DNA of 5,406 nt from Modestobacter sp. (GTDB lineage: Bacteria; Actinomycetota; Actinomycetes; Mycobacteriales; Geodermatophilaceae), in NCBI GenBank assembly GCA_025965635.1, contig JAOPWO010000317.1:1-5406 (forward strand). Direction: 5' to 3'. How positions within the stretch are numbered: position 1 is the stretch's first letter; every line of letters begins with the position of its first letter. The position numbers and the translations under genes were made by a program. Shown piece by piece: positions 1 through 5,406 of the stretch. A model generated the notes under the pieces. It saw only the letters and a program-made list of their open reading frames with translations, searched no databases and had not been told where the DNA came from.

Positions 1-1
1 C

Positions 2-193
2 GAGCCGGCAGCCGCTCAGCACCCGAGCCTGCCGCTGGCCCCGGTGCACCCGCTGCGCCCCGGCCGGGTCGTCGCTGCCCGCACGCCCACCCCGGCGGGC
101 TGGCAGCAGAGCGCGGTCGTCGGGCTGGACGACGAGGACATCGGCTTCGCCGAGATCGACGTCTACCAGCCCCGGCGCGTCGCCAACGGCTGA
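2..193 (+). CDS. C-terminal end of an unrecognised protein (5' end outside window)
   Basis: An open frame enters from the left edge and ends at TGA 191-193, leaving 63 codons. Only about three of these end in A or T, which is the codon bias of the other genes here and is why I believe it is coding although short. The visible peptide starts with a Pro/Ala-rich stretch (residues 1-33 of the fragment) and ends in a more ordered part reading GWQQSAVVGLDDEDIGFAEI, then DVYQPRRVANG. The acidic run LDDEDIGFAEID could be a beta-strand/turn region, but I recognise no family and no catalytic motif, so no function is offered. It lies on the same strand as the tRNA gene, 126 nt upstream of it. The inverted repeats at 235-284 may terminate its transcript. 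Confidence 0.7.
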   Translation, partial: EPAAAQHPSLPLAPVHPLRPGRVVAARTPTPAGWQQSAVVGLDDEDIGFAEIDVYQPRRVANG

Positions 194-234
194 AGGACCC
201 CGTCCTCCTCACCGCTCGCGAGCCTGACGGCGAG

Positions 235-284
235 CCTCTGCAGGGGCCAGGACCGGACCCTGCAGGAGGGCCACCCCTCTGCAG
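235..284 (+). terminator. Three-segment inverted repeat, possible terminator of the upstream gene
   Basis: Three copies of CTGCAG (238-243, 260-265, 279-284) sit in longer complementary arms. Segment 1 (235-245) can pair with segment 2 (258-269), giving 11 bp with one bulged G and a 12-nt loop. Segment 2 can instead pair with segment 3 (275-284), giving 10 bp with one bulge and a 4-nt loop. The two hairpins exclude each other. It starts about 40 nt after the stop codon at 193, so a U-tract-less actinobacterial terminator is the plainest reading. No T-run follows, so the assignment is tentative. Confidence 0.4.
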
Positions 285-303
285 CGTCCGGCACGGCGGA
301 CGG

Positions 304-309
304 TAAGCT
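304..309 (+). promoter_or_regulatory. Possible -10 element for the tRNA gene
   Basis: TAAGCT fits the loose actinobacterial -10 pattern TAnnnT and ends 10 nt before the mature tRNA 5' end, giving a plausible short leader. It is one of the few AT-containing spots in the region. No recognisable -35 hexamer is seen 16-19 nt upstream, so this rests on position and the -10 alone. Confidence 0.28.
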
Positions 310-319
310 GTCCGTGCAA

Positions 320-393
320 GGGGCTGTGGCGCAGTCCGGTAGCGCACCTCGTTCGCATCGAGGGGGTCAGGGGTTCAATTCCCCTCAGCTCCA
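320..393 (+). tRNA. tRNA-Ala, anticodon CGC
   Basis: A complete cloverleaf can be folded by hand. The acceptor arm GGGGCTG (320-326) pairs with CAGCTCC (386-392), with discriminator A393. The D arm has GCGC (329-332) pairing with GCGC (342-345). The anticodon stem CCTCG (347-351) pairs with CGAGG (359-363) around the loop TTCGCAT, putting anticodon CGC at 354-356, which reads the alanine codon GCG. The variable loop is 364-368. The T arm AGGGG (369-373) pairs with CCCCT (381-385) around TTCAATT. The third acceptor pair is G:U, the classic identity element for alanyl-tRNA synthetase, which independently supports alanine. The 3' CCA is not encoded, since A393 is followed by CAGG, so a CCA-adding enzyme must complete it. 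GCG is a heavily used codon in such GC-rich genomes. Confidence 0.97.
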
Positions 394-404
394 CAGGAGT
401 GGCA

Positions 405-442
405 CAGCAGGAGGCGGTGGCGACAGCCACCGCCTCCTGCTG
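405..442 (+). terminator. Strong hairpin terminator after tRNA-Ala
   Basis: A perfect 17-bp stem (405-421 with 426-442, no mismatch or bulge) closes a GACA tetraloop at 422-425. It begins 11 nt after the tRNA 3' end and is the most stable-looking simple hairpin in the window. Only CGTTCC follows, with no U-tract, as is common for actinobacterial terminators. Being symmetric, it could also act on antisense transcription. It may also protect the tRNA precursor or guide its 3' processing. Confidence 0.75.
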
Positions 443-522
443 CGTTCCGGGCCCCTGACGAGTCGCCCGAACAGAACGCCGAGGATTAGGGACACGCCGG
501 AGGCCGCTGGTACCCACTCCGG

Positions 523-3048
523 GTGCACGTGGACCGTGCGGGGCGCGGACGCCCCGGGCCCCGGAGGGCTGCCCTGCTCCTGCTGGTCGGCGTCGTCCTC
601 GCGGTGGTGCCCGGGGCCCTGACCCCGGCCGGCGCCGCCGACGACGACGGGAACGATCCGGCCGCCACGCTCCCGCCCGGGTTCGCGGTGCGGGACCTGC
701 CCAGCGGCCAGGACGAGCTGCTCACCGACATGGTGGCCGAACCGGGCGGTAGCTGGTTCACCACCGGCAAGAACGGCCGGGTGGCCTGGGTCTCTGCCGA
801 CGGCCGGGCGCGCACCCTCGCCGAGCTGCCCGTGGTGACGACGCGGGACGTGGGCCTGACCGGCGTCGCACTGGCGCCCGACCACGCGACCTCGGGGCGG
901 ATCCTGCTCACGCGCACGCTGGACGTCGGCGGGCAGTGGGTGCTGCGGCTGAGTTCCTGGGCGGTGGTGCGCTCACCGGAGCCCGAGGGGATCGCCGACG
1001 AGCAGGTGCTGTGGGACCTGCCGGCCGGCACCGCCTACCACGCCATGACCGACGTGGTCACCGCTGCCGACGGCACCCTGTGGGTGACGATCGGGGACAG
1101 CGCCGACGTCCCGGTCGTCGACCCGCAGGCCCTGCGCGCCCTCGACGTCGACCAGGGCTACGGGAAGCTGCTGCACGTGCACGCCGACGGGACCGGGGTG
1201 GACACCAACCCGTACTACGACCCGGCGGCGCCGGCGTCCTGGCGCAGCCGGGTGTACGCCAGCGGGTTCCGCAGCCCGTTCCGGTTCAGCCTGGACCCCA
1301 CCACGGGTGCGCCCGTCGTCGGGGACGTCGGCTGGAACACCTGGGAGGAGATCGACCTGGTGCGGCCCGGAGCCGGCTACGGCTGGCCGTGCTGGGAGGG
1401 TGACCAGCCCACGCCCGGCTACGCCGACCTGCCCGGCTGCCGGGGAGTGGTCAACACGCCGCCGCTGTGGAGCTATCCGCACGGGCCGCAGGGGACGAGC
1501 GTCACCGGCGGGCTCGTCTACACCGGCTCGTCCTACCCCGAGCAGTACCGGGGCGCCTACTTCTTCGCCGACTACGCCGCCGGCCGGCTCTACAGCCTCC
1601 GCTACGACGCCGCGGGCCGGCTGGTCAGCCCACCCGAGCCGGACGGGTTCGGTGCCGGCATCGGGCTGCCGGTCGCCTTCGCCACCGCCGGGAACGGCGA
1701 CCTCGTGTACGCCGACATCGGCGGCAGCACGCTGAAGCGGCTGGTCCACGTCCCCGGCAACCGGGCGCCGACGGCCGTGGCCACGACCAGCACCGATCCG
1801 GTCAGCCGGACGGTCGCCCTCGACGGCGGTGGGTCCAGCGACCTGGACGGCGATCCGCTCACCCACCGCTGGGACTTCGGTGACGGTGCCACCGGCAGCG
1901 GGGCGCAGGTCAGCCACACCTACGCGGAGCCCGGCACCACTCCGCTCACCGCCCGCCTGACGGTCACCGACCCGGCCGGGGCCGAGGGGACGACCGACGT
2001 CGTCGTGGTGCCCGCCAACGGTGCGCCGGCGCTGACGCTGGCCGCGCCGCCGCCGGACCGGTCCTTCGCGGTCGGTGACCCGGTCGAGGCCACGGCGACC
2101 GCCGTCGACCCCGACGACGGGCCGCTCCCCGTCCGGTGGCGCGCCGTCCTGGTCCACTGCAGCGGCGGCTACTGCCACGAGCACCCCGGCGAGTCCTTCG
2201 CCGACGGCACCTTCTCCCGGCCGTTCGACGACCACGGCGACGCGACGCACCTCGAGGTCGTGGCCACCGCCACCGACCGGTACGGCGTGCAGGCCGGCGC
2301 CCGGTTCACCGCCCTGCCCCGGTTGCGGACGCTGACGCTCGCGGCCACGACCCCCAGCGCGGTCACCGTGAACGGCACCGCCCGCGCGGTCTCCGAGATC
2401 ACCGTGGGCGCCGCCGTGACGGTGATCGCCCCGGCGGTGGCCGCCGACGCCGTCGCCACCTTCGACCGGTGGGAGGACGGCGGCCTCTCCCGCGAGCGGA
2501 CGCTGATGATGCCCGACACGGACGTCACGCTCGGCGCCACGTACCTGACCCCGATCGACCGGCGGTTCGCCGCCGAGGAGCCGCTGCGGGCCCTGCTCGG
2601 GGAGCCGACGGAGCCCGAGGCGGGGGACGCCGCGCTGCGCTACCGCGGGCACGCCGGCGGCCGGCTGTACTGGACGCCGGGCACCGGTGTGCACGAGGTG
2701 CACGGCGAGGTGCTCGCCGGCTATCTCGCCGCCGGCGGGCACGCCCGGTTCGGCGCCCCGCTGACCGACGAGACGCCGACCCCCGACGGCACCGGCCGCT
2801 ACAGCCACTTCGAGGGCGCCTCGGTCTACTGGACGGCGGCCACCGGCGCGCACGAGGTGCACGGCCTGATCGGCGGGCGGTGGGCGGCGCTGGGCCGGGA
2901 GCAGTCCTACCTCGGCTACCCGGTCAGCGACGAGTACGACGTGCCGGGCGGGCGGCGGGGCGACTTCGAGCGCGGCTCCATCACGTTCGACGCCGCGACC
3001 GGCCAGGTCGTCGACTTGCCGCGCAGCGGGCCTACTCCGCTCCCCTGA
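523..3048 (+). CDS. Secreted PQQ-type sugar dehydrogenase-like propeller with PKD and LGFP repeats
   Basis: An exported 841-residue multidomain protein. Residues 1-39 are a signal peptide: Arg-rich start, hydrophobic core AALLLLVGVVLAVVPGAL, likely cleavage after AGA near 39. Residues 50-410 form a beta-propeller of the soluble glucose/sorbosone dehydrogenase (GSDH) family. Landmarks are LTDMVAEPGGSWF, H173 before DGTLWVTIGD, GFRSPFRF (248-255), GDVGWNTWEEI (267-277) and GYGWPCWEG (285-293); C290 and C306 may form a disulfide. H173 and R250 match cofactor-pocket residues of the family, but the usual Asn after that Arg is S251. Sugar oxidation and PQQ binding are therefore unproven. Then come a PKD domain (about 414-497, WDFGDG at 450-455), an Ig-like segment with a Cys/His motif (545-555), an InlB-B-repeat-like domain (600-675) and three LGFP repeats (678-832), which suggest envelope attachment. 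The start is GTG 523 or GTG 529: a stop at 487-489 rules out anything further upstream, and starting later would lose the signal peptide. No close ribosome binding site or clear promoter is visible in 443-522. Confidence 0.92.
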   Translation: MHVDRAGRGRPGPRRAALLLLVGVVLAVVPGALTPAGAADDDGNDPAATLPPGFAVRDLPSGQDELLTDMVAEPGGSWFTTGKNGRVAWVSADGRARTLAELPVVTTRDVGLTGVALAPDHATSGRILLTRTLDVGGQWVLRLSSWAVVRSPEPEGIADEQVLWDLPAGTAYHAMTDVVTAADGTLWVTIGDSADVPVVDPQALRALDVDQGYGKLLHVHADGTGVDTNPYYDPAAPASWRSRVYASGFRSPFRFSLDPTTGAPVVGDVGWNTWEEIDLVRPGAGYGWPCWEGDQPTPGYADLPGCRGVVNTPPLWSYPHGPQGTSVTGGLVYTGSSYPEQYRGAYFFADYAAGRLYSLRYDAAGRLVSPPEPDGFGAGIGLPVAFATAGNGDLVYADIGGSTLKRLVHVPGNRAPTAVATTSTDPVSRTVALDGGGSSDLDGDPLTHRWDFGDGATGSGAQVSHTYAEPGTTPLTARLTVTDPAGAEGTTDVVVVPANGAPALTLAAPPPDRSFAVGDPVEATATAVDPDDGPLPVRWRAVLVHCSGGYCHEHPGESFADGTFSRPFDDHGDATHLEVVATATDRYGVQAGARFTALPRLRTLTLAATTPSAVTVNGTARAVSEITVGAAVTVIAPAVAADAVATFDRWEDGGLSRERTLMMPDTDVTLGATYLTPIDRRFAAEEPLRALLGEPTEPEAGDAALRYRGHAGGRLYWTPGTGVHEVHGEVLAGYLAAGGHARFGAPLTDETPTPDGTGRYSHFEGASVYWTAATGAHEVHGLIGGRWAALGREQSYLGYPVSDEYDVPGGRRGDFERGSITFDAATGQVVDLPRSGPTPLP
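2554..3018 (+). repeat. Three tandem LGFP repeats, about 53 residues each
   Basis: These code for residues 678-832 of the secreted protein. Aligned anchors are ALLGEP/RFGAP/YLGYP, then a Gly/Phe-rich turn, then LYWTPGTGVHEVHG (715-728), VYWTAATGAHEVHG (768-781) and the divergent ITFDAATGQVV (820-830). The first two copies are still similar in DNA: 2665-2706 and 2824-2865 match at 36 of 42 bases by my hand count, 159 nt apart. LGFP repeats occur in actinobacterial surface proteins and are thought to associate with the cell envelope. The third copy has lost the Tyr-Trp pair and may be degenerate. Confidence 0.85.
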
Positions 3049-3826
3049 AGTCCGGCTGGCGCTTCTCGGCGAAGGCGCGGACGCCCTCCCGGCCCTCCGG
3101 GTCACGGGCGGACTCCTCGATCAGCCGGGCCTCCTCGTCCAGCTGGTCCGCCAGCGAGCGGACCGCGGCCTGCCGCACCAGCGACCGGGTGCGGACCATG
3201 GCCCGCACCGGTCCGGCGGCGATGGTCCGGGCGAGGTCCGCAGCCGCAGCGGGGAGCTCGTCGTCCTCGACCAGCCGCGCGACCAGGCCGAAGAGGTGCG
3301 CTTCGGCGGCGGTGAGCGTGCCGTTGGTGAGCATCAGCTCCAGCGCCCGGGGTGCGCCGAGAGCTCGGCTCAACGCCCAGGAGCTGCCGCCGTCGGGGGA
3401 GAAGCCCAGTGCGCCGTAGCCGGCCCGGATCTTGGTGGACCGGGCGCACACGACGACGTCGCAGGCGCCGAGCAGGCCGATCGCAGCCCCGGCGACCGCA
3501 CCGTGCACCCCGGCCACCACCGGCACCGGGCAGTAGAGCAGTGCCCGGACCACCTCGTGCCAGGCCGCGGCGAGCGTGGCGACGTGCCCGGGCAGGTCGT
3601 CGGCCGCGGCGAACCCGCGCACGTCGCCGCCCACGCAGAAGCGCGGTCCGTTCGCGGTGAGCAGCACCGTGCGGGTTCCCGCCGGCCGGGCGGCCAGGGC
3701 GGCCACGAGCTGCTCGGCCATCGGCAGGTCCAGCGCGTTGCCCGACTCCCCGGAGTCGAGCGTCACCCGCCAGACGTCGCCGTCGAGGGCCGTGGCCACC
3801 CGGTGCTGGGTCCCTGGACTGCTCAT
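3032..3826 (-). CDS. Enoyl-CoA hydratase/isomerase (crotonase) family protein, PaaG-like
   Basis: This 264-residue protein has normal length for the crotonase fold, which handles acyl-CoA thioesters in the cytoplasm. The oxyanion-hole segments are visible as FCVGGDVRGF (63-72) and HGAVAGAAIGLLGACD (108-123). The next block, GALGFSPDGGSSWALSRALG (138-157), is typical of the family. By hand alignment to rat mitochondrial enoyl-CoA hydratase, both catalytic glutamates are missing: Glu144 corresponds to G117 and Glu164 to Y137. The acidic residue kept is D145 in SPDGG, which matches the catalytic Asp of PaaG-type and dienoyl-CoA isomerases. An isomerase is therefore likelier than a hydratase; the substrate is unknown. 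ATG 3826 is well supported by AGGAGG six bases upstream. The stop lies 17 bp inside the convergent secreted-protein gene. It lies 125 bp downstream of pmt with no obvious functional link. C-terminal FAEKRQPDF (252-260) is the usual family ending. Confidence 0.93.
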   Translation of the reverse strand: MSSPGTQHRVATALDGDVWRVTLDSGESGNALDLPMAEQLVAALAARPAGTRTVLLTANGPRFCVGGDVRGFAAADDLPGHVATLAAAWHEVVRALLYCPVPVVAGVHGAVAGAAIGLLGACDVVVCARSTKIRAGYGALGFSPDGGSSWALSRALGAPRALELMLTNGTLTAAEAHLFGLVARLVEDDELPAAAADLARTIAAGPVRAMVRTRSLVRQAAVRSLADQLDEEARLIEESARDPEGREGVRAFAEKRQPDFRGAE

Positions 3827-3832
3827 CGGTGT

Positions 3833-3838
3833 CCTCCT
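3833..3838 (-). promoter_or_regulatory. Ribosome binding site of the crotonase-family gene
   Basis: On the minus strand this reads AGGAGG, part of a GGAGGAGG run (3833-3840), with six bases before ATG 3826-3824. It is a near-ideal Shine-Dalgarno and fixes the start of the gene. It contrasts with the secreted-protein gene, which has none. Confidence 0.88.
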
Positions 3839-3842
3839 CCGC

Positions 3843-3859
3843 GCCGGCGCCGCGCCGGC
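3843..3859 (-). other. GC hairpin just upstream of the ribosome binding site
   Basis: GCCGGC (3843-3848) and GCCGGC (3854-3859) are self-complementary, so they can form a 6-bp all-GC stem with a 5-nt loop. The overlapping 3841-3850 is a perfect 10-bp palindrome. The hairpin lies in the 5' leader a few bases before the Shine-Dalgarno. It could modulate translation, act as part of a pmt terminator, or be chance in GC-rich spacer DNA. Confidence 0.35.
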
Positions 3860-3868
3860 CGCACCGCC

Positions 3869-3874
3869 ACGCTA
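3869..3874 (-). promoter_or_regulatory. Possible -10 element for the crotonase-family gene
   Basis: The minus strand reads TAGCGT here, fitting TAnnnT. It would give a leader of roughly 35 nt before ATG 3826. No -35 hexamer is recognisable upstream. If real, the gene has its own promoter in the 125-bp gap after pmt. If not, it depends on read-through from pmt. Confidence 0.22.
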
Positions 3875-3951
3875 GGTGCCGGGACGGCGCCCGGCCCACC
3901 CCCGGGGTGCGCGGCCCGCCGTCCGGGCTGGCGCCCGTCCAGGGGGCCCGC

Positions 3952-5406
3952 TCAGAACCAGGAGGGGAACCACATCCGCTGCAGCCACTCGGCGTGCGAC
4001 AGCGGCTGGCCGGTGAGCACCGGCAGGAAGAAGACGAACGTCATGGCCACGACCGCCAGGTACAGGCAGACGACGCCGAGGCCGAGGTGCCGGCGGAACT
4101 CGCCGGCGTCCCGCGGGCCGAGCACGTCCTGCAGGAGCAGGGTCACCGCCAGCACGAAGAACGGCGCCACCGGAGCCATGTAGAAGATGAACATCGTCCG
4201 GTCCAGGTTGACGAACCAGGTCAGCCAACCGGCTGCGATGGCCACCGCCACGGTCAGCGCCGCCGGGTCGCGCCGGGCTGCGATCCGCCACACCAGCCAG
4301 AGCATCGCCGGGACGAAGGCGAACCAGAGCGTCGGCGTCCCGACCATGAGGATGTAGCGCACCACCTGGTCGCCGGCGGCGTCGGTGATCCCCTGGGGGT
4401 TCCAGAGCAGGATCGGCCGGCCGTCGACCAGCCACGACCACGGTCCGGATTCCCACGGGTGCGGCGTCGACAGCCCGTTGTGGAACGCCAGCCACTCGCC
4501 GTGCATGTGCCACAGCGACCGCAGGGCGCCGGGCACGACGTCGAACGACGTCTCCGGGTGCTGGTCGGCCCAGTGCCGGCCCTGGCCGGTCCCGGACAGG
4601 AACCAGCCGGTGAAGGACGCCAGGTAGGTCAGCACCGGGACGACGGCCAGCGCCCACAGCGCGCCGGGCAGCCCGCGCCGCGCGGCGACCACCGTGGGGC
4701 GGCGCACCCCGGCCTCCCGCCAGGCGGCGCGGTCCCAGAACAGCGACAGGACGGCGAAGAACGCCAGGAACCAGACGCCGCTCCACTTCACCGCGCACGC
4801 GGCGCCGAACAGCAGGCCGGCGGCGATCCGCCAGCCGCGCGGGCCGAGCCGGAAGCCGGCCGCCGTCGCCCGGTCGGCGCCGTCCCGGACCCGCTGGCGC
4901 ACCCGGTCCCGGTCGACGACGAGACAGGCCACGGCGCTGACCACGAAGGTCTGCAGGAAGACGTCGAGCAGGCCGATCCGGGAGAGGGTGAAGGAGAAGC
5001 CGTCAAGGGCCAGCAACACCCCGGCGACCAGGCCGAGCAGGGTCGAGCCGGTCAGTCGCCGGGTGAGCCGGGTCAGCACGACGACGGCGATGGTGCCGGC
5101 CACCGCCGACGGGAGCCGCCAGCCGAACGAGTCGTAGCCGAACACGTGGATGCCGGCCGCGATCAGCCACTTGCCCAGCGGCGGGTGGACGATGAAGGTG
5201 TAGCCGCGGTTGTACTCGGTGCCCCAGCGCAGCAGCTCCAGCGCCTCCGGTGGGTAGTACGCCTCGTCGAAGAGCAGGTCACCGGGGTAGTCGAGGTCCC
5301 ACAACCGGGAGACGAAGGTGGCCAGCCCGAGCACCGCGGTCAGCGCGGCGGCGAGGCGGCGGTCCCGGGGCAGCGGGGGGGTGCCCTGCCGGCGGAGCCG
5401 GGGTGG
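3952..5406 (-). CDS. pmt: Protein O-mannosyltransferase (GT39, PMT family), N-terminus outside window
   Basis: An integral membrane enzyme that transfers mannose from a polyprenyl-phosphate carrier to Ser/Thr of proteins being exported; its well-known relative is Mycobacterium tuberculosis Rv1002c. Counting from GTG 5334 as residue 1, the catalytic acidic pair is D23-E24 in LLFDEAYY, in the first extracytoplasmic loop. HPPLGKWL (50-57), SRIGLLDVFLQTF (118-130) and AVKWSGVWF (181-189) follow as family landmarks. I count about eleven hydrophobic spans by eye. The C-terminal FYMAPVAPFF (384-393) and RMWFPSW (453-459) are also typical, and the stop is TGA 3954-3952. GTG 5334 is probably not the true start: it falls within the first membrane helix, and the frame stays open through 24 more codons to the edge, encoding a basic Pro-rich stretch then RRLAAALTAV. 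The visible part is therefore 484 codons of a longer gene. Its likely role is cell-surface and secreted glycoprotein synthesis. Confidence 0.95.
   Translation of the reverse strand, partial: PPRLRRQGTPPLPRDRRLAAALTAVLGLATFVSRLWDLDYPGDLLFDEAYYPPEALELLRWGTEYNRGYTFIVHPPLGKWLIAAGIHVFGYDSFGWRLPSAVAGTIAVVVLTRLTRRLTGSTLLGLVAGVLLALDGFSFTLSRIGLLDVFLQTFVVSAVACLVVDRDRVRQRVRDGADRATAAGFRLGPRGWRIAAGLLFGAACAVKWSGVWFLAFFAVLSLFWDRAAWREAGVRRPTVVAARRGLPGALWALAVVPVLTYLASFTGWFLSGTGQGRHWADQHPETSFDVVPGALRSLWHMHGEWLAFHNGLSTPHPWESGPWSWLVDGRPILLWNPQGITDAAGDQVVRYILMVGTPTLWFAFVPAMLWLVWRIAARRDPAALTVAVAIAAGWLTWFVNLDRTMFIFYMAPVAPFFVLAVTLLLQDVLGPRDAGEFRRHLGLGVVCLYLAVVAMTFVFFLPVLTGQPLSHAEWLQRMWFPSWF

Noticed and set aside
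320..442. tRNA gene as an integration site for a mobile element
   Set aside because: No second copy of the tRNA 3' end, integrase, or change in base composition is seen within the window.
443..522. Promoter for the secreted-protein gene
   Set aside because: CTGACG (455-460) and GATTAG/TAGGGA (484-492) are weak matches with wrong spacing, so I could not support a specific promoter.
385..1031. Two minus-strand open frames (385-885 and 486-1031) over the tRNA terminator and the start of the secreted gene
   Set aside because: They lie opposite the signal peptide and propeller coding, overlap each other, and have shadow composition and no family resemblance.
2665..2865. Near-identical DNA blocks as a mobile or regulatory repeat
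   Set aside because: The two blocks are in frame, 159 nt apart, and encode the same LGFP motif, so protein repeat duplication explains them.
973..3105. Long 710-residue minus-strand open frame opposite the secreted-protein gene
   Set aside because: Its translation is low-complexity Arg/Gly/Val/Ala with no domain. The plus strand carries clear GSDH, PKD and LGFP motifs. It is a typical GC-rich shadow frame.
2136..3419. 427-residue plus-strand open frame crossing the convergent junction
   Set aside because: The product is Arg-rich and of poor composition. It spans two well-supported genes in another frame and shows no motif.
3872..4798. 308-residue minus-strand open frame inside pmt
   Set aside because: It is a frame-shifted shadow rich in Arg and Ala. 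The true frame shows membrane helices and PMT motifs throughout.

Overview
The window is very GC-rich, and nearly every codon in its genes ends in G or C. The bacterial-type tRNA-Ala lacks an encoded CCA tail. Together with the LGFP-repeat envelope protein and the Mycobacterium-type protein mannosyltransferase, this points to a high-GC actinobacterium. A Geodermatophilaceae-like host (Blastococcus, Geodermatophilus, Modestobacter) is my best guess, by inference only. I see ordinary chromosomal sequence: no insertion sequence, phage gene, CRISPR array or att duplication.

Layout, left to right. (1) The last 63 codons of an unrecognised plus-strand gene, ending at 193. (2) A short intergenic stretch with three overlapping inverted-repeat segments (235-284). 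(3) A tRNA-Ala(CGC) gene at 320-393, followed 11 nt later by a perfect 17-bp hairpin (405-442) that is probably its terminator. (4) A large plus-strand gene (523-3048) for a secreted 841-residue mosaic protein: signal peptide, PQQ-type sugar dehydrogenase-like beta-propeller, PKD domain, a second Ig-like segment with a Cys/His motif, an InlB-B-repeat-like domain, and three C-terminal LGFP repeats. (5) A convergent minus-strand gene (3826-3032) for an enoyl-CoA hydratase/isomerase-family protein, whose 3' end overlaps the previous gene by 17 bp. (6) Further right on the minus strand, a protein O-mannosyltransferase (Pmt, GT39) whose coding frame stays open to the window edge at 5406, so its N-terminus lies outside the window.

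The genes do not form one obvious pathway. Two concern the cell surface. Pmt would glycosylate proteins as they are exported, and the propeller/LGFP protein would be exported and perhaps held on the envelope; whether it is a Pmt substrate is speculation. The hydratase-family gene lies 125 bp downstream of pmt on the same strand. It has its own strong ribosome binding site and may be transcribed separately.

I found no convincing evidence of a new biological system. The points most worth a second look are the domain mosaic of the secreted protein, the altered active sites of the propeller and the hydratase-family protein, and the three-segment alternating hairpin before the tRNA.
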